This document shows, one piece after another, positions 1 to 8,459 of a stretch of 64,000 nucleotides of DNA. Within the stretch, counting starts at the first letter, position 1. Every line of letters starts with the position of its first letter. Origin of the DNA: Streptomyces sp. NRRL F-5727 (GTDB lineage Bacteria > Actinomycetota > Actinomycetes > Streptomycetales > Streptomycetaceae); the NCBI RefSeq assembly GCF_000719555.1, contig NZ_JOGX01000031.1, positions 7,195-71,194 on the forward strand, written 5' to 3'. The notes under the pieces were generated by a model. It was given only the letters and a program-made list of their open reading frames with translations, was not told the DNA's origin and searched no databases. The position numbers were made by a program, and so were the translations under genes.

Positions 1-89
1 CCCAGCCCTTTGACATGTCCGGCTCGTACCCGGGGGGCCGCCGGAGGAACCGGTTCCCCCGACGGCCCTTCCCGGGCGGGCGGGACGGG

Positions 90-1289
90 TCAGCCGCGGG
101 GCGTCACGGAGCCCGCGTAGACGTTCTTCGGCGTGACGACCCCGGTGACCGCGCGGGCCACCAGGGTGGACGGCTCCTGTCCGCCGCTGAGCGAGTCCGT
201 GTTGAGCATCAGGACGAGGGTGGCCCGCTGCGACGGGAGGTACACGGTGACCGTCTCGTACCCGGGCAGCGAGCCGTTGTGGCCGATCCACCCGTTGGTG
301 TCCAGGATCCCGAGCCCGTACGAGGTGCCCGGGAAGCCGGTCGGCAGGGTCTTGAGGCGCTGCGCCTGCGTCGCGGGGCTGAGCAGCTTCCCGGTGGCGA
401 GCACGGGCGCCCAGCGGCGCAGGTCGTCGAGGTCGGAGATCATCGCGCCGGCCGACCACGCCCAGCTGGGGTTCCAGTCCGTCGCGTCGGCGACGGTGCC
501 GTCCAGGGTCTGGTCGGTGTAGCCGCGGGCGTGCGGCAGCGGGAACTCGGCGCCCTTCGGCAGGAAGGTGTGCCGCAGCCCCGCCGGCCGGACGACGTCC
601 TCGTGGAGCACGTCCGCGAGCCGACGGCCGGTGACCTTCTCGACGACCAGGCCGAGCAGGACGAGGTTGGAGTTGGAGTACTGGAAGGTGGCGCCCGGCG
701 CGAAGGTGTTGGCGTGCCGGTAGCCGTACGAGAGGACCTCCCACGGGTTGAACGGGCGCTTCGGCGCGCTCAGCAGGTCCCGGACGAAGTCCGGGTCGGA
801 CGTGTACGGGAAGAGGCCGCTGCGCATCCCGGCGAGGTGCCGCAGCGTGATGCGGTGGCCGTTCGGGACGCCCCGCACGTAGGCGTCGATCGGGTCGTCG
901 AGCCCGACCTTCCCCTCGTCGACGAGGCGGAGGAGTGCGGTGACGGTGAAGGTCTTCGTCTCGCTGCCGATCCGGACGTACCCGTCGGCGGACATCGGCT
1001 CGCCGGTCCGCTTGTCCGCGACGCCGGTGGCCCGGACGTAACACCCCTGGCCCGGCATCCAGATCCCGACGACGAGACCGGGGATCCCGGCCTCCCGCCG
1101 GACCTTCTCGACGGTCGAGTCGAGCCGGGCGACGGTGGCGGCCGGAAGCGCGTCGCTCTCCGGACACCGGTCGCCGGCGCCGTGCCGGACGGGACTCGGG
1201 GCCGCCGCCGTGGCGGGCAGGGCGGCGGGGGCGAGGGCGGTGGCCGCGAGGAGCAGGGCGGTCGCGAGGACACGTCGTCTTGGTCGCAT
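90..1289 (-). CDS. Secreted serine hydrolase, beta-lactamase / D-Ala-D-Ala carboxypeptidase (S12) family
   Basis: The 399-residue product starts with an arginine-rich n-region, a hydrophobic core and an AxA-type cleavage region (about residues 1-30), so it is probably exported. The S12 active-site set is complete: S109-E-T-K112 (SxxK), Y204-S-N206 (YxN) and H337-N-G339 (the HxG/KTG equivalent). Family members hydrolyse D-Ala-D-Ala peptides, D-amino-acid peptides or esters outside the membrane; which substrate cannot be told from sequence. The reading frame continues upstream to 1487, but the signal peptide fixes the start at the ATG at 1289. No clear Shine-Dalgarno sequence precedes it. It is divergent from the histidine phosphatase at 1450. 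Esterase or penicillin-binding roles are alternatives. Confidence 0.88.
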   Translation of the reverse strand: MRPRRRVLATALLLAATALAPAALPATAAAPSPVRHGAGDRCPESDALPAATVARLDSTVEKVRREAGIPGLVVGIWMPGQGCYVRATGVADKRTGEPMSADGYVRIGSETKTFTVTALLRLVDEGKVGLDDPIDAYVRGVPNGHRITLRHLAGMRSGLFPYTSDPDFVRDLLSAPKRPFNPWEVLSYGYRHANTFAPGATFQYSNSNLVLLGLVVEKVTGRRLADVLHEDVVRPAGLRHTFLPKGAEFPLPHARGYTDQTLDGTVADATDWNPSWAWSAGAMISDLDDLRRWAPVLATGKLLSPATQAQRLKTLPTGFPGTSYGLGILDTNGWIGHNGSLPGYETVTVYLPSQRATLVLMLNTDSLSGGQEPSTLVARAVTGVVTPKNVYAGSVTPRG

Positions 1290-1449
1290 GGGGGTCAGAC
1301 CAGCACCGGGAGGCGGGAGTGGGGGACGGCTGCGGGCGGGGGCGGTACGAGTCCACCCGTACGGCCTCCGCGTACGGGGAACCGGGGCGGACCGCGGCGC
1401 CGTCCCCGCGACCACGAGATCCACACCGCGTACCCGGAAGGTTCCCGCC

Positions 1450-2088
1450 ATGACCACCACGGCCACCACGGCCCCCGGCACGGCCACCCGCTACCTCTAC
1501 CTCACCCGCCACGGCGAGGCCACCCCCGACGAGACCGGCCTGGCGGAGACGGGCCGCCGCCAGGCCGCCCTCCTCGGGGAACGGCTCCGCGGCGCGCCGC
1601 TGACCGCGGTCCACCACGGGCCGCTCGCCCGGGCGGCGGAGACGGCGCGGCTGGTCGGCGAGCAGCTCGGCGGCGTTCCGGTACGCGTCGCCGAGGCGGC
1701 CGGCGACTACGTCCCGTACCAGCCCTCCCGCGAGGAGCTGCCGGCGGACATCGCCGACGCGATGCTCGGTTTCCTGGAGCGGTTCCCGGCGGAGGAGCGG
1801 GCGCGGGGCGCGGAACTGGCGGCGGAGGCGGCCGCGCGCTTCACCGGACCGGTCGCGGGAGACGAGCCCGTCCACGAGCTCGTCGTGACGCACAACTTCC
1901 TGGTGGGGTGGCTGGTGCGGGCGGCGCTGGACGCGCCGGAGTGGCGGTGGATGGGCCTCAACCACGCGAACGCGGGCCTGACGGTCATCAAGTACGCGCC
2001 CGGACGCCCCCCGTCGCTCCTGCTCTACAACGACACCGGCCACCTCCCCGCCCCCCTCCGCTGGACGGGCCTCGCCGACCGCGTCTGA
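1450..2088 (+). CDS. Histidine phosphatase family protein
   Basis: The 212-residue protein has the phosphoglycerate-mutase-like signature LTRHGE near residue 16, where the His is the phosphate acceptor, and a second catalytic His in VVTHNF near residue 142. The length is usual for single-domain cytosolic histidine phosphatases. A GGAAGG Shine-Dalgarno sequence lies 8 nt before the ATG at 1450, which excludes the longer in-frame extension upstream. It ends 30 bp from the convergent PIG-L gene. The substrate is unknown; family members act on phosphosugars, cobalamin precursors or phosphoproteins, and no neighbour points to one of these. Confidence 0.85.
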   Translation: MTTTATTAPGTATRYLYLTRHGEATPDETGLAETGRRQAALLGERLRGAPLTAVHHGPLARAAETARLVGEQLGGVPVRVAEAAGDYVPYQPSREELPADIADAMLGFLERFPAEERARGAELAAEAAARFTGPVAGDEPVHELVVTHNFLVGWLVRAALDAPEWRWMGLNHANAGLTVIKYAPGRPPSLLLYNDTGHLPAPLRWTGLADRV

Positions 2089-2118
2089 CCCCTGCCCGGC
2101 GGCGCCCGGCGGGGCGGG

Positions 2119-2862
2119 TCAGTCGATGTGGACCGTCTGGAAGGCTTCCGCCATGCGGCCCGCAGGGAGCCCCGCCGCCCTCGCGTGTTCCGAGAGCCAC
2201 GCCCGCAACAGCCCCGCCAGATCGTCGAAGTGGGCCGTCTGCGACGTGTGGATCCGCAGCGCCTCGACCTTCCGGTCGAAGACGGACGTGACGTCGACGT
2301 ACTGGTTCGGCGTCGGGCCGGTCATCAGCCACAGTTCGTGGACGATCCACGGTTCGAGCCCCTCCTCCCGGAGGAGCGAGGGGTGTGCGAAGGGGTTCCG
2401 CGCCTCGGGGTAGATCGCGCGCAGGCACGCGTCGCCGACGGCCCGGTGGTCGGGGTGGAGGTCGGCGACCCGGGCCCAGTTGATCTCGGGGGAGGGGATG
2501 ATGGCCCGCTGCGGTCGCACCTCCCGGATCACCCGGCACAGATCGCGCCGCAGTTCGACGCTGGGCTCGACGAAGCTGTCCGGGTAGCCGAGGAAGCGGA
2601 CGTCGGCGACGCCGCTCAGCTTGGCCGAGTGGACCTGTTCGGCGCGGCGCAGGTCCGCCATCGCCTGCCGGGGGAGCAGCGGGTCGTATCCGCCGGCGCC
2701 GCCGTCGGTGACGATGCAGTACGTGACGCGGGTGCCGCGTTCGATCCACTGCATGACGGTGCCGCTGACGCAGAACTCGATGTCGTCCGGGTGCGCGGCC
2801 ACCACCAGCAGTGATTCCGGCGCGCTGCGGAAGGTCGGGGGGTCGGTCGCGAAGTCCTCCAT
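2119..2862 (-). CDS. PIG-L (LmbE-like / MshB-like) zinc N-deacetylase
   Basis: The 247-residue protein carries the PIG-L metal motif AHPDD followed by IEF near residue 22 and the second metal site LHPDHR near residue 140. The family removes the N-acetyl group from GlcNAc conjugates: MshB in mycothiol, BshB in bacillithiol, and the deacetylases of pseudodisaccharide aminoglycosides. It is divergent from the asparagine-synthase-like gene, with a shared 147-bp promoter region, and an MshA paralogue ends the divergent set at 9933. A GlcNAc-cyclitol substrate is therefore a reasonable inference. The start at 2862 has a close GGAG; an in-frame ATG at 2940 would add 26 residues but lacks any ribosome site. 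The canonical mycothiol mshB should lie elsewhere in the genome. Confidence 0.85.
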   Translation of the reverse strand: MEDFATDPPTFRSAPESLLVVAAHPDDIEFCVSGTVMQWIERGTRVTYCIVTDGGAGGYDPLLPRQAMADLRRAEQVHSAKLSGVADVRFLGYPDSFVEPSVELRRDLCRVIREVRPQRAIIPSPEINWARVADLHPDHRAVGDACLRAIYPEARNPFAHPSLLREEGLEPWIVHELWLMTGPTPNQYVDVTSVFDRKVEALRIHTSQTAHFDDLAGLLRAWLSEHARAAGLPAGRMAEAFQTVHID

Positions 2863-3009
2863 GGCTCCAGCCTGTTGGGGGTGGAGGGGCGTCGCAAGGC
2901 CAACCCGTGGCGTGAACAGGACATGGCACTTACGCGCCATTCAAAAAATTGGTAGATTCAAATCAACGAGGCTCCATGCCACGAAGACGACGACACGGAG
3001 GCGACCGGC
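2863..3009. promoter_or_regulatory. Divergent promoter region of the accessory island
   Basis: This is the 147-bp gap between the divergently transcribed PIG-L and asparagine-synthase-like genes. Around 2940-2968 it is unusually A/T rich for this genome, which fits a promoter core for one or both directions. No perfect operator palindrome was found, so the regulator cannot be named. Confidence 0.5.
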
Positions 3010-4818
3010 ATGTGCAGGATTCTCGGCTCCTTCGCCGCCGGGGCGGACCGCCCCGACCCGGCCGCGCTCGCATCGGCCTCCGCGCGCCAGCGCCACGGCG
3101 GCCCCGACGAACACCGGGTGCTCAGCGGCCCCGGCTGGTCCCTCGGCTGCGACCGGCTCGCCGTCACCGACCCGCGCGGCGGACAGCAGCCCTACCGGCT
3201 GCCCCACCTCCCCGGCATCCTCGCCGTCCTCAACGGCGAGATCTACAACCACGCCGAGCTCCGCCGCACCCTCGCCGCCCGCGGCCACCGCTTCCCCGAC
3301 CGCTGCGACGGCACCGTCCTGCCCGCCCTCTACGCCGAGTACGGCCCCGCCTTCGCCGAGCACCTCGACGGCATGTTCGCCGTCGCCGTCCTCGACCTGC
3401 GGCCCGGCCGCGCCCGACTCGTCCTCGCCGTCGACGACATGGGCATGAAGCCGCTCCACGTCCACCACGACCCCGCCGACGGATCCACCCGCTTCGCCTC
3501 GGAGATCCCCGCGCTCCTCGCCTTCGGCGGCGTACGGTTCTCCCCGCGCGACGACTCCCTCGACACCGTCCTCGCCACCCGTACGTCCTTCGCCACCGGC
3601 ACCGTCCTCGACGGCGTCAGCGTCCTGCCGCCCGGCGCCACCGCGCTCGTCCGGCCCGGCGCCGCCCCCGTCGTCCACCGCCGCGGGCCCCACCGGGCCG
3701 CCCCCGTCGGCGACACCCAGGACGTGCTGCGCCACGAGGTCCGGCGACTCGCCGACGCCGACGTCCCCGTCTGCGCCGTCACCAGCGGCGGACTCGACTC
3801 CGGCCTCGTCACCGCCCTCGCCGCCGAGCACGCCCGCGAGACCGACGCGCCCCCGCTGCACACCTTCCACCTCACCTACCGCGGCAACTGGCCCGGCTCC
3901 GAGGCCGCCCACGCCCGCTCCGTCGCCCGCCGGGCCCGGACCGTCCACCACGAGATCGCCCTCGACCCCGACGAACTCCCCTCCCTCCTCACCCGCACCG
4001 TCCGCCACCTCGGCCAGCCCAACGCCGACCCCATCACCCTCTCCACCTACGCCCTCTTCCGCGCCGTCCGCCAGAACGGCTTCACCGTCGCGCTCACCGG
4101 CGACGGCGCGGACGAACTCTTCGGCGGGTACGACCGGATGGCGGCGGCCCTCGCGGCCCCGCCGGGCGCCGACTGGGCGGCGGCCTACACCGACGCGCTC
4201 GCCGCCGCGCCGCGGCTGCTGCGCGAGCACCTCTACACGGCCGACTACCGCGCCCACATCGCCGACACGGGCTCCGCCGCCGACCGCATCGAGCAGGAGC
4301 TGCGCTCCGCGGAGGCGGTCGGGGCGGACCGGGTCACCGCGACGACCGCCCTGGAGACGCGGTGGCGGCTGCCCGCGTACCACCTGCGGCGCGTCGACCA
4401 CCTCGCGATGGCCTGGGCCGTCGAGACCCGGCTCCCCTTCTGCCAGCCGGCCGTCGTCACCCACGCGCGGTCGCTGCCCGCGGCGGCGCGGACGGGCAAG
4501 CGGGCGCTGTACGAGGCGGGCGCGGAGCTCCTCCCGGCGGCCGTCCTGCGCCGGCCCAAGCAGCCCTTCACCCTCCCCGTCGAGGCGATGATCGCGCCCG
4601 GGGGGCCGCTCCTCGACACGGTCCGCGAACTCCTCTCCCCGGCCCGGCTCGTCCTCGGCGGCAAGGTCCGCGCGGACCGCGTCGCGCGCCTGCTGGCGCG
4701 TCAGCTGGAGCGGCCCAACCGGGGCGACGCACAGGCGCTGTGGGCGCTGGCGGTCCACGAACTCTGGACCGACGTCCTCCGCACCCTCCAGATCCCCGCC
4801 GACTGTGCCGCGGCCTGA
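3010..4818 (+). CDS. Asparagine-synthase-like glutamine-dependent amidotransferase
   Basis: The 602-residue protein has the AsnB two-domain layout. The N-terminal class II glutaminase has Cys2 as nucleophile after Met removal (MCRILG) and NGEIYNH at 75-81. The synthase domain has the PPi loop SGGLDSG near 259-265 and LTGDGADELFGGYDR near 363. The loop ends in Gly where canonical enzymes have Ser. AsnB-fold enzymes amidate Asp, but in secondary metabolism they also make other amides or lactams. GGAGG lies 8 nt upstream of the ATG. It is the first gene of a codirectional set reaching 9933. In this context amidation of a carboxylate in a small conjugate is more likely than housekeeping asparagine synthesis, but that is inference. 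Confidence 0.85.
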   Translation: MCRILGSFAAGADRPDPAALASASARQRHGGPDEHRVLSGPGWSLGCDRLAVTDPRGGQQPYRLPHLPGILAVLNGEIYNHAELRRTLAARGHRFPDRCDGTVLPALYAEYGPAFAEHLDGMFAVAVLDLRPGRARLVLAVDDMGMKPLHVHHDPADGSTRFASEIPALLAFGGVRFSPRDDSLDTVLATRTSFATGTVLDGVSVLPPGATALVRPGAAPVVHRRGPHRAAPVGDTQDVLRHEVRRLADADVPVCAVTSGGLDSGLVTALAAEHARETDAPPLHTFHLTYRGNWPGSEAAHARSVARRARTVHHEIALDPDELPSLLTRTVRHLGQPNADPITLSTYALFRAVRQNGFTVALTGDGADELFGGYDRMAAALAAPPGADWAAAYTDALAAAPRLLREHLYTADYRAHIADTGSAADRIEQELRSAEAVGADRVTATTALETRWRLPAYHLRRVDHLAMAWAVETRLPFCQPAVVTHARSLPAAARTGKRALYEAGAELLPAAVLRRPKQPFTLPVEAMIAPGGPLLDTVRELLSPARLVLGGKVRADRVARLLARQLERPNRGDAQALWALAVHELWTDVLRTLQIPADCAAA

Positions 4819-4826
4819 CGCACCGT

Positions 4827-5083
4827 CCCTGTGGGCAGGCGTCCCGCAGGGCGGGACGGGTGGGCACAGGGACGGCGCCCTCTGCCGCGCCCAGGCTTCC
4901 GCGCCTGAACCCGCACCCGGTGTACGGCGCCGTACGGGTGCGGGTCCAGGCCCGGTCGCGGAGGCACCCGCGACGGTGCCGTTCCGTTGTGCCCACCCTC
5001 CCCCCTGCTCTCGGCTTCGTTCGAGCAGGGGGGACCCCCATCGCCCCAGCGGAACAGCTGCCCACAACGGGGTCCAGCCGGGC
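4827..5083. repeat. Two REP-like palindromic elements flanking a third palindrome
   Basis: The gap between the amidotransferase and the PrpF-like gene is packed with inverted repeats. At 4827-4873 a hairpin has arms beginning GTCCCTGTGGGCAGG and pairing across CGTCCCGC/GCGGGACG. At 4910-4947 a near-perfect palindrome reads ACCCGCACCC...GTACGGC/GCCGTAC...GGGTGCGGGT. From about 4990 to 5080 a second, inverted relative of the first element has ends CCGTTGTG and CACAACGG and an inner hairpin built on CCCCCCTGCTC/GAGCAGGGGGG. They look like Streptomyces extragenic palindromes. They may attenuate transcription into the downstream gene or simply be mobile repeats. Confidence 0.7.
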
Positions 5084-5113
5084 GCAGCCCACGACGAAAC
5101 GGCCGCGCTCGTC

Positions 5114-5929
5114 GTGCGCGCCCACGACGCCCCCGGCGCGACGCTCGTCGTGCGGGGGGACCGGATGCCCGCCGGCACCCTGGGGCTCGCGCGGGAGCTG
5201 GCGCAGCTCGACCCGCGGCTGCGGAAGATCGCGTTCTACGGCGAGGGCCCCGACCGCACCCTGCGGTACCGGTTCGTGCAGGTCCTGCCCGGCGGCGGGT
5301 TCGACTTCCGGGCCGGGTGCGGGCACTCGCTGCTCGCCTGCGTGGTCGCCGAGGGGCGCCCGGGCCCGGTGACCGTCCACGCGCTGACCACCGGCGACAC
5401 GGTCCTGTGCGAGCCGGAGCCGCGGCGGACGGGCGCGTACACGCTGCACTTCCTCCGCCCGCCCGACGCCCCAGGCACCCTCCCCACCGGCCGCCCGCGC
5501 GACCGGCTCCTCGGCGTGCCGGTCAGCCTCGTCTCGTACGGGAACCCCTACGTCTTCGTGGCGGCCGGCCGGGTCCGCGGCCACGCCCATCTGCTGGCGC
5601 TCCGGGCCGAGGCCGCCCGGCTCCTCGGGCACCCCCCGCACTCCGCGCTGCCCAAGATCGCCACGTTCGACACCACGCCCCACGGGCTCTCCGTCCGCGC
5701 GCTCACGGTCGGCGGCTGGCACCCGCGGCTGGCGCTGACGGGCGCGGCGGCGCTCGCCGCGGCGGGGGCGCTGGACGGGACCGTCGTGCCCGCGGTCCAG
5801 GGGGTCGTCCGGACGCCTGGCGGCACCGTCACCGTCTCCGCCGGCCCCGACCGGGTCAGCGTGCACCACAAGCGGGCGACGGTGCTGCGCGCCTGCCCGC
5901 TGCCGTGGCGCGTCCACGCAACGGCGTGA
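5114..5929 (+). CDS. PrpF-like (methylaconitate isomerase / DapF-fold) protein
   Basis: About 271 residues. Three PrpF landmarks are in order: an N-terminal ATLVVRGD segment matching the PrpF ATYMRGGTS region, AGCGHSLLA matching the NCGN segment with its Cys kept, and YGNPYVFVAA matching the GNPxVFV segment, followed by PKIATFD. PrpF proteins move double bonds or protons in tricarboxylate-like acids. Here it may isomerise or epimerise an acid fed to the amidotransferase upstream. The start is uncertain: the frame stays open back through the palindromes at 4827-5083, which are unlikely to be coding. The GTG at 5114 is chosen because homology begins just after it; no good ribosome site is visible. 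Confidence 0.6.
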   Translation: MRAHDAPGATLVVRGDRMPAGTLGLARELAQLDPRLRKIAFYGEGPDRTLRYRFVQVLPGGGFDFRAGCGHSLLACVVAEGRPGPVTVHALTTGDTVLCEPEPRRTGAYTLHFLRPPDAPGTLPTGRPRDRLLGVPVSLVSYGNPYVFVAAGRVRGHAHLLALRAEAARLLGHPPHSALPKIATFDTTPHGLSVRALTVGGWHPRLALTGAAALAAAGALDGTVVPAVQGVVRTPGGTVTVSAGPDRVSVHHKRATVLRACPLPWRVHATA

Positions 5930-6027
5930 ACGCGCACCCCTTTTCCCCGCTCCGGTGCTCCTCTCCTCTGCCACGCTGCAAGGGACCGGCCATTGGAAGC
6001 CGTATCCGTGGGGAGAGCAGAAACCCA

Positions 6028-6771
6028 ATGAAATTCGAGAATCTGCGTGTCGTCGTGACCGGCGCGTCCCGCTCCTTCGGCCGTGCGCTCGCCGTCGGAT
6101 TCGCCCATCTCGGGGCCGAGGTCTATGTGTCGGCGCGGACGGTGGAGGCGGCGGAGCGGACCCGCGCCGAGGTGCTGGGCTCGGCCCGCGACCGTATCCA
6201 CGCCTTCGGGTGCGACCTCAGCCGGCCCGCCGAGATCCGGGAGTTCGCGGCCCGGGTCGGCGAACACACGGACCGGGTCGACCTGTTGGTGAACAACGGC
6301 GCCCGGTGGCTCGACGGCATGGACCTGGAGGCGACCAGCGACGCCGAGATCGTGGAGACCATCGAGTCCACGGCCGGCGGCACCGTCCTCATGGTGAAGC
6401 ACTTCCTGCCGCTGCTGCGCGGCTCGCTGCGGCCCGACATCGTGAACATGGTGGCCGTGCGGGACGCGGGGGGCGCCTCCGCGGCCCCCGGCGGGGCACA
6501 CGAGGCGTTCTGGGCGGCGAAGAGCGCGCAGGCCGGTTTCGCGGACATCCTGGCCCGCCGGCTGCGGCCGTCCGGGGTGCGGGTCTTCTCCCTCTTCCCG
6601 CCGGACTTCTCGACCGCCGACCCGCGCTTCGCGGAGTGGGACGGCATCGACCCGGGCGGCGTCGCGGCCGACGACAAGCTCACCACCCAGGCGCTCTTCG
6701 AGTGCATCGTCTACGCCGTCGAGCAGCCCCGCGACTGCTTCATCCGCTCCTTCCACTTCGAGCCCCGCTGA
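6028..6771 (+). CDS. SDR-fold protein without the usual catalytic Ser/Tyr
   Basis: The 247-residue protein has the short-chain dehydrogenase layout: nucleotide loop VVVTGASRSFGRAL at 8-21, a VNNGA segment in place of NNAG, and an active-site helix around FWAAKSAQ. The loop is altered (TGASRSFG instead of TGxxxGxG), the catalytic Tyr four residues before Lys is Phe, and the strand that normally holds the catalytic Ser reads NMVAV. Ordinary hydride-transfer chemistry is therefore doubtful; a lyase, isomerase or binding role is possible. GGGAGAG sits about 10 nt before the ATG. It lies 98 bp after the PrpF-like gene and 63 bp before the MetRS-like gene, so they are probably cotranscribed. Confidence 0.8.
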   Translation: MKFENLRVVVTGASRSFGRALAVGFAHLGAEVYVSARTVEAAERTRAEVLGSARDRIHAFGCDLSRPAEIREFAARVGEHTDRVDLLVNNGARWLDGMDLEATSDAEIVETIESTAGGTVLMVKHFLPLLRGSLRPDIVNMVAVRDAGGASAAPGGAHEAFWAAKSAQAGFADILARRLRPSGVRVFSLFPPDFSTADPRFAEWDGIDPGGVAADDKLTTQALFECIVYAVEQPRDCFIRSFHFEPR

Positions 6772-6834
6772 CCCGCCCGCCGACGTCACCGTCCCGTCTG
6801 CCCCTCGCACCTCGCTGACGCTCAGGAGGCTTCC

Positions 6835-8400
6835 ATGAGCACCCCCGTCTGGATCACCGCGACCCCGCCCGCCACCCACGGCGAACTCCACATCGGCCAC
6901 CTCGCCGGGCCGTACGTGGCCGCCGACGTCCTGACCAGATACCTGCGGGCCGAAGGCGAGCCGGTCCGGTTCACCACCGGCACGGCCGACCACGCGAGCT
7001 CCGTCGAGGTGCGGGCGCTGCGGCTCGGCCGCAAGCCGGAGGAGGTGGCGGAGGGGTACCGGGCCGCGATCGCCGCCGACTGGCTGCGCTCCGGCGTCGC
7101 GTTCGACCACATCGTCCGGCCGCGCCGCGACAAGGGGTACGCGCGCTGGGTGCGGGACCTCTTCGCGAAGCTGTACGCGGAGGGGGTCATCGCCCCGCGG
7201 ACCCGCCTGCTCCCGTACTGCGAGCCGTGCGGGCGGTGGCTGCACGGGGCGCACGCCACCGGCGCCTGCCCGCACTGCGGCGCGGCGAGCGACGGCGGGA
7301 TGTGCCACGAGTGCGCCCGGCCCAACGACGGCGGCGACCTCGTCGGCGCGCGCTGCGCGGTCTGCGGCACCCCCGCGGTGGCCCGCCGCTGCCGCCGCCT
7401 CTACATCCCGCTGGAGCCGTTCCGGGAGACGCTGGCCGAGTACTGGGCGGCGGCGGGGCTGCCACCGCGGCTCGCGGCGCTGTGCGAGTCGCTGGTGGAG
7501 GACGGGCTGCCGGACATCGCGGTCGGCCACCCGGCCGAGTGGGGGCTCGACGTGCCGGTGGAGGGCTTCCCGGAGCACCGCATCGACGGCTGCTTCGAGG
7601 CGGCGGCGATGCACCTCTTCGGGCACGACGCCAAGGGGCGGCTGCCGGCCCGCGCGATCCACTTCTGCGGCTTCGGACACTCCTTCTGCCACGCGGTGCT
7701 GCTGCCGGTGCTGCTGCTCGCGCAGGGCGTGAAGCTGCCGCAGGACTTCAACGTCAACGAGTCCTTCGTGATCGAGGAGGGGGTGCGGGAGGGGAACGTG
7801 TGGGCGCTCGACCTGCTCACCGAGTACGGCTCCGACACCCTGCGCCGGCACGTCCTCCAGGCCCGGCCGCTGGGCCGCCGGACGGTCTTCCGGCGGGAGC
7901 GGCTCGCCGCCGCCCGGCGGGAGCTGGACGAGAACTGGAACAGCTGGCTGTCCCGGCTCTTCGCGGCGGTCCGCGAGGAGTGCGACGGGCGCGCCCCGCA
8001 GGCGCTGCCCGGCGGCACCGGCTGGGAGGTCCTGGAGCGGCGGCTGCACCGGGCGGTGGACGATCTGCGGGAGGCGTACGGCCCCGACGCCTTCGACCCG
8101 CGGCGGGCGGTCGCCGTCCTCGACGAGATGGTCCGCTCGGTGGCCGACTTCGGGTACGTGAACGCGCACGAGCGGTGCCGCCCCACCACCGCCTGCCGCC
8201 ATCGGCCCGCGCTGGCCGCGCAGTTGGCGGTGGCGTCGGCGCTGACGGCGTGGGCGCGGCCGGTGATGCCGGAGGGCGCGGACCGGCTGGCGGCGGCCCT
8301 GCGGGTGGAGACGGGGCGGCCGGTGGACTGGCACGCGCTGATCCCGCCGCTGCCGGGCACCCGGCTCTCCCCGCCGTCGGGCCCGGTCTTCGGTTTCTGA
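6835..8400 (+). CDS. Methionyl-tRNA-synthetase paralogue, probable amino-acid ligase
   Basis: The 521-residue protein aligns by eye with class I MetRS from end to end. HIGH is at residues 19-22 and two CxxC zinc knuckles are present (CEPC, CPHC, CHEC, CAVC, residues about 130-185). Three features argue against tRNA charging. KMSKS is replaced by EEGVR just before the conserved GNV. The strand holding the methionine-contacting Trp (VWFDAPIGY in MetRS) reads GCFEAAAMH. The YIDxxxPW anticodon segment is replaced by YVNAHERC. It more likely activates a different amino or other acid and transfers it to a small amine, as the CysRS paralogue MshC does in mycothiol synthesis. AGGAGG lies just before the ATG. 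Confidence 0.85.
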   Translation: MSTPVWITATPPATHGELHIGHLAGPYVAADVLTRYLRAEGEPVRFTTGTADHASSVEVRALRLGRKPEEVAEGYRAAIAADWLRSGVAFDHIVRPRRDKGYARWVRDLFAKLYAEGVIAPRTRLLPYCEPCGRWLHGAHATGACPHCGAASDGGMCHECARPNDGGDLVGARCAVCGTPAVARRCRRLYIPLEPFRETLAEYWAAAGLPPRLAALCESLVEDGLPDIAVGHPAEWGLDVPVEGFPEHRIDGCFEAAAMHLFGHDAKGRLPARAIHFCGFGHSFCHAVLLPVLLLAQGVKLPQDFNVNESFVIEEGVREGNVWALDLLTEYGSDTLRRHVLQARPLGRRTVFRRERLAAARRELDENWNSWLSRLFAAVREECDGRAPQALPGGTGWEVLERRLHRAVDDLREAYGPDAFDPRRAVAVLDEMVRSVADFGYVNAHERCRPTTACRHRPALAAQLAVASALTAWARPVMPEGADRLAAALRVETGRPVDWHALIPPLPGTRLSPPSGPVFGF

Positions 8401-8459
8401 GGCCGTCCAGCCCCACCCGTACTTCTAAGCAACTAAGAAGTCGGATACACGTCCGACGC

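Noticed and set aside
2941..5178. Long minus-strand frame opposite the asparagine-synthase-like gene
   Set aside because: It is Glu/Gly/Val-rich shadow sequence without any recognisable domain; the plus strand carries the complete AsnB motifs.
6835..8400. A resistance-type second MetRS for a MetRS-targeting antibiotic
   Set aside because: KMSKS and the methionine pocket are lost, so it could not replace the housekeeping enzyme.
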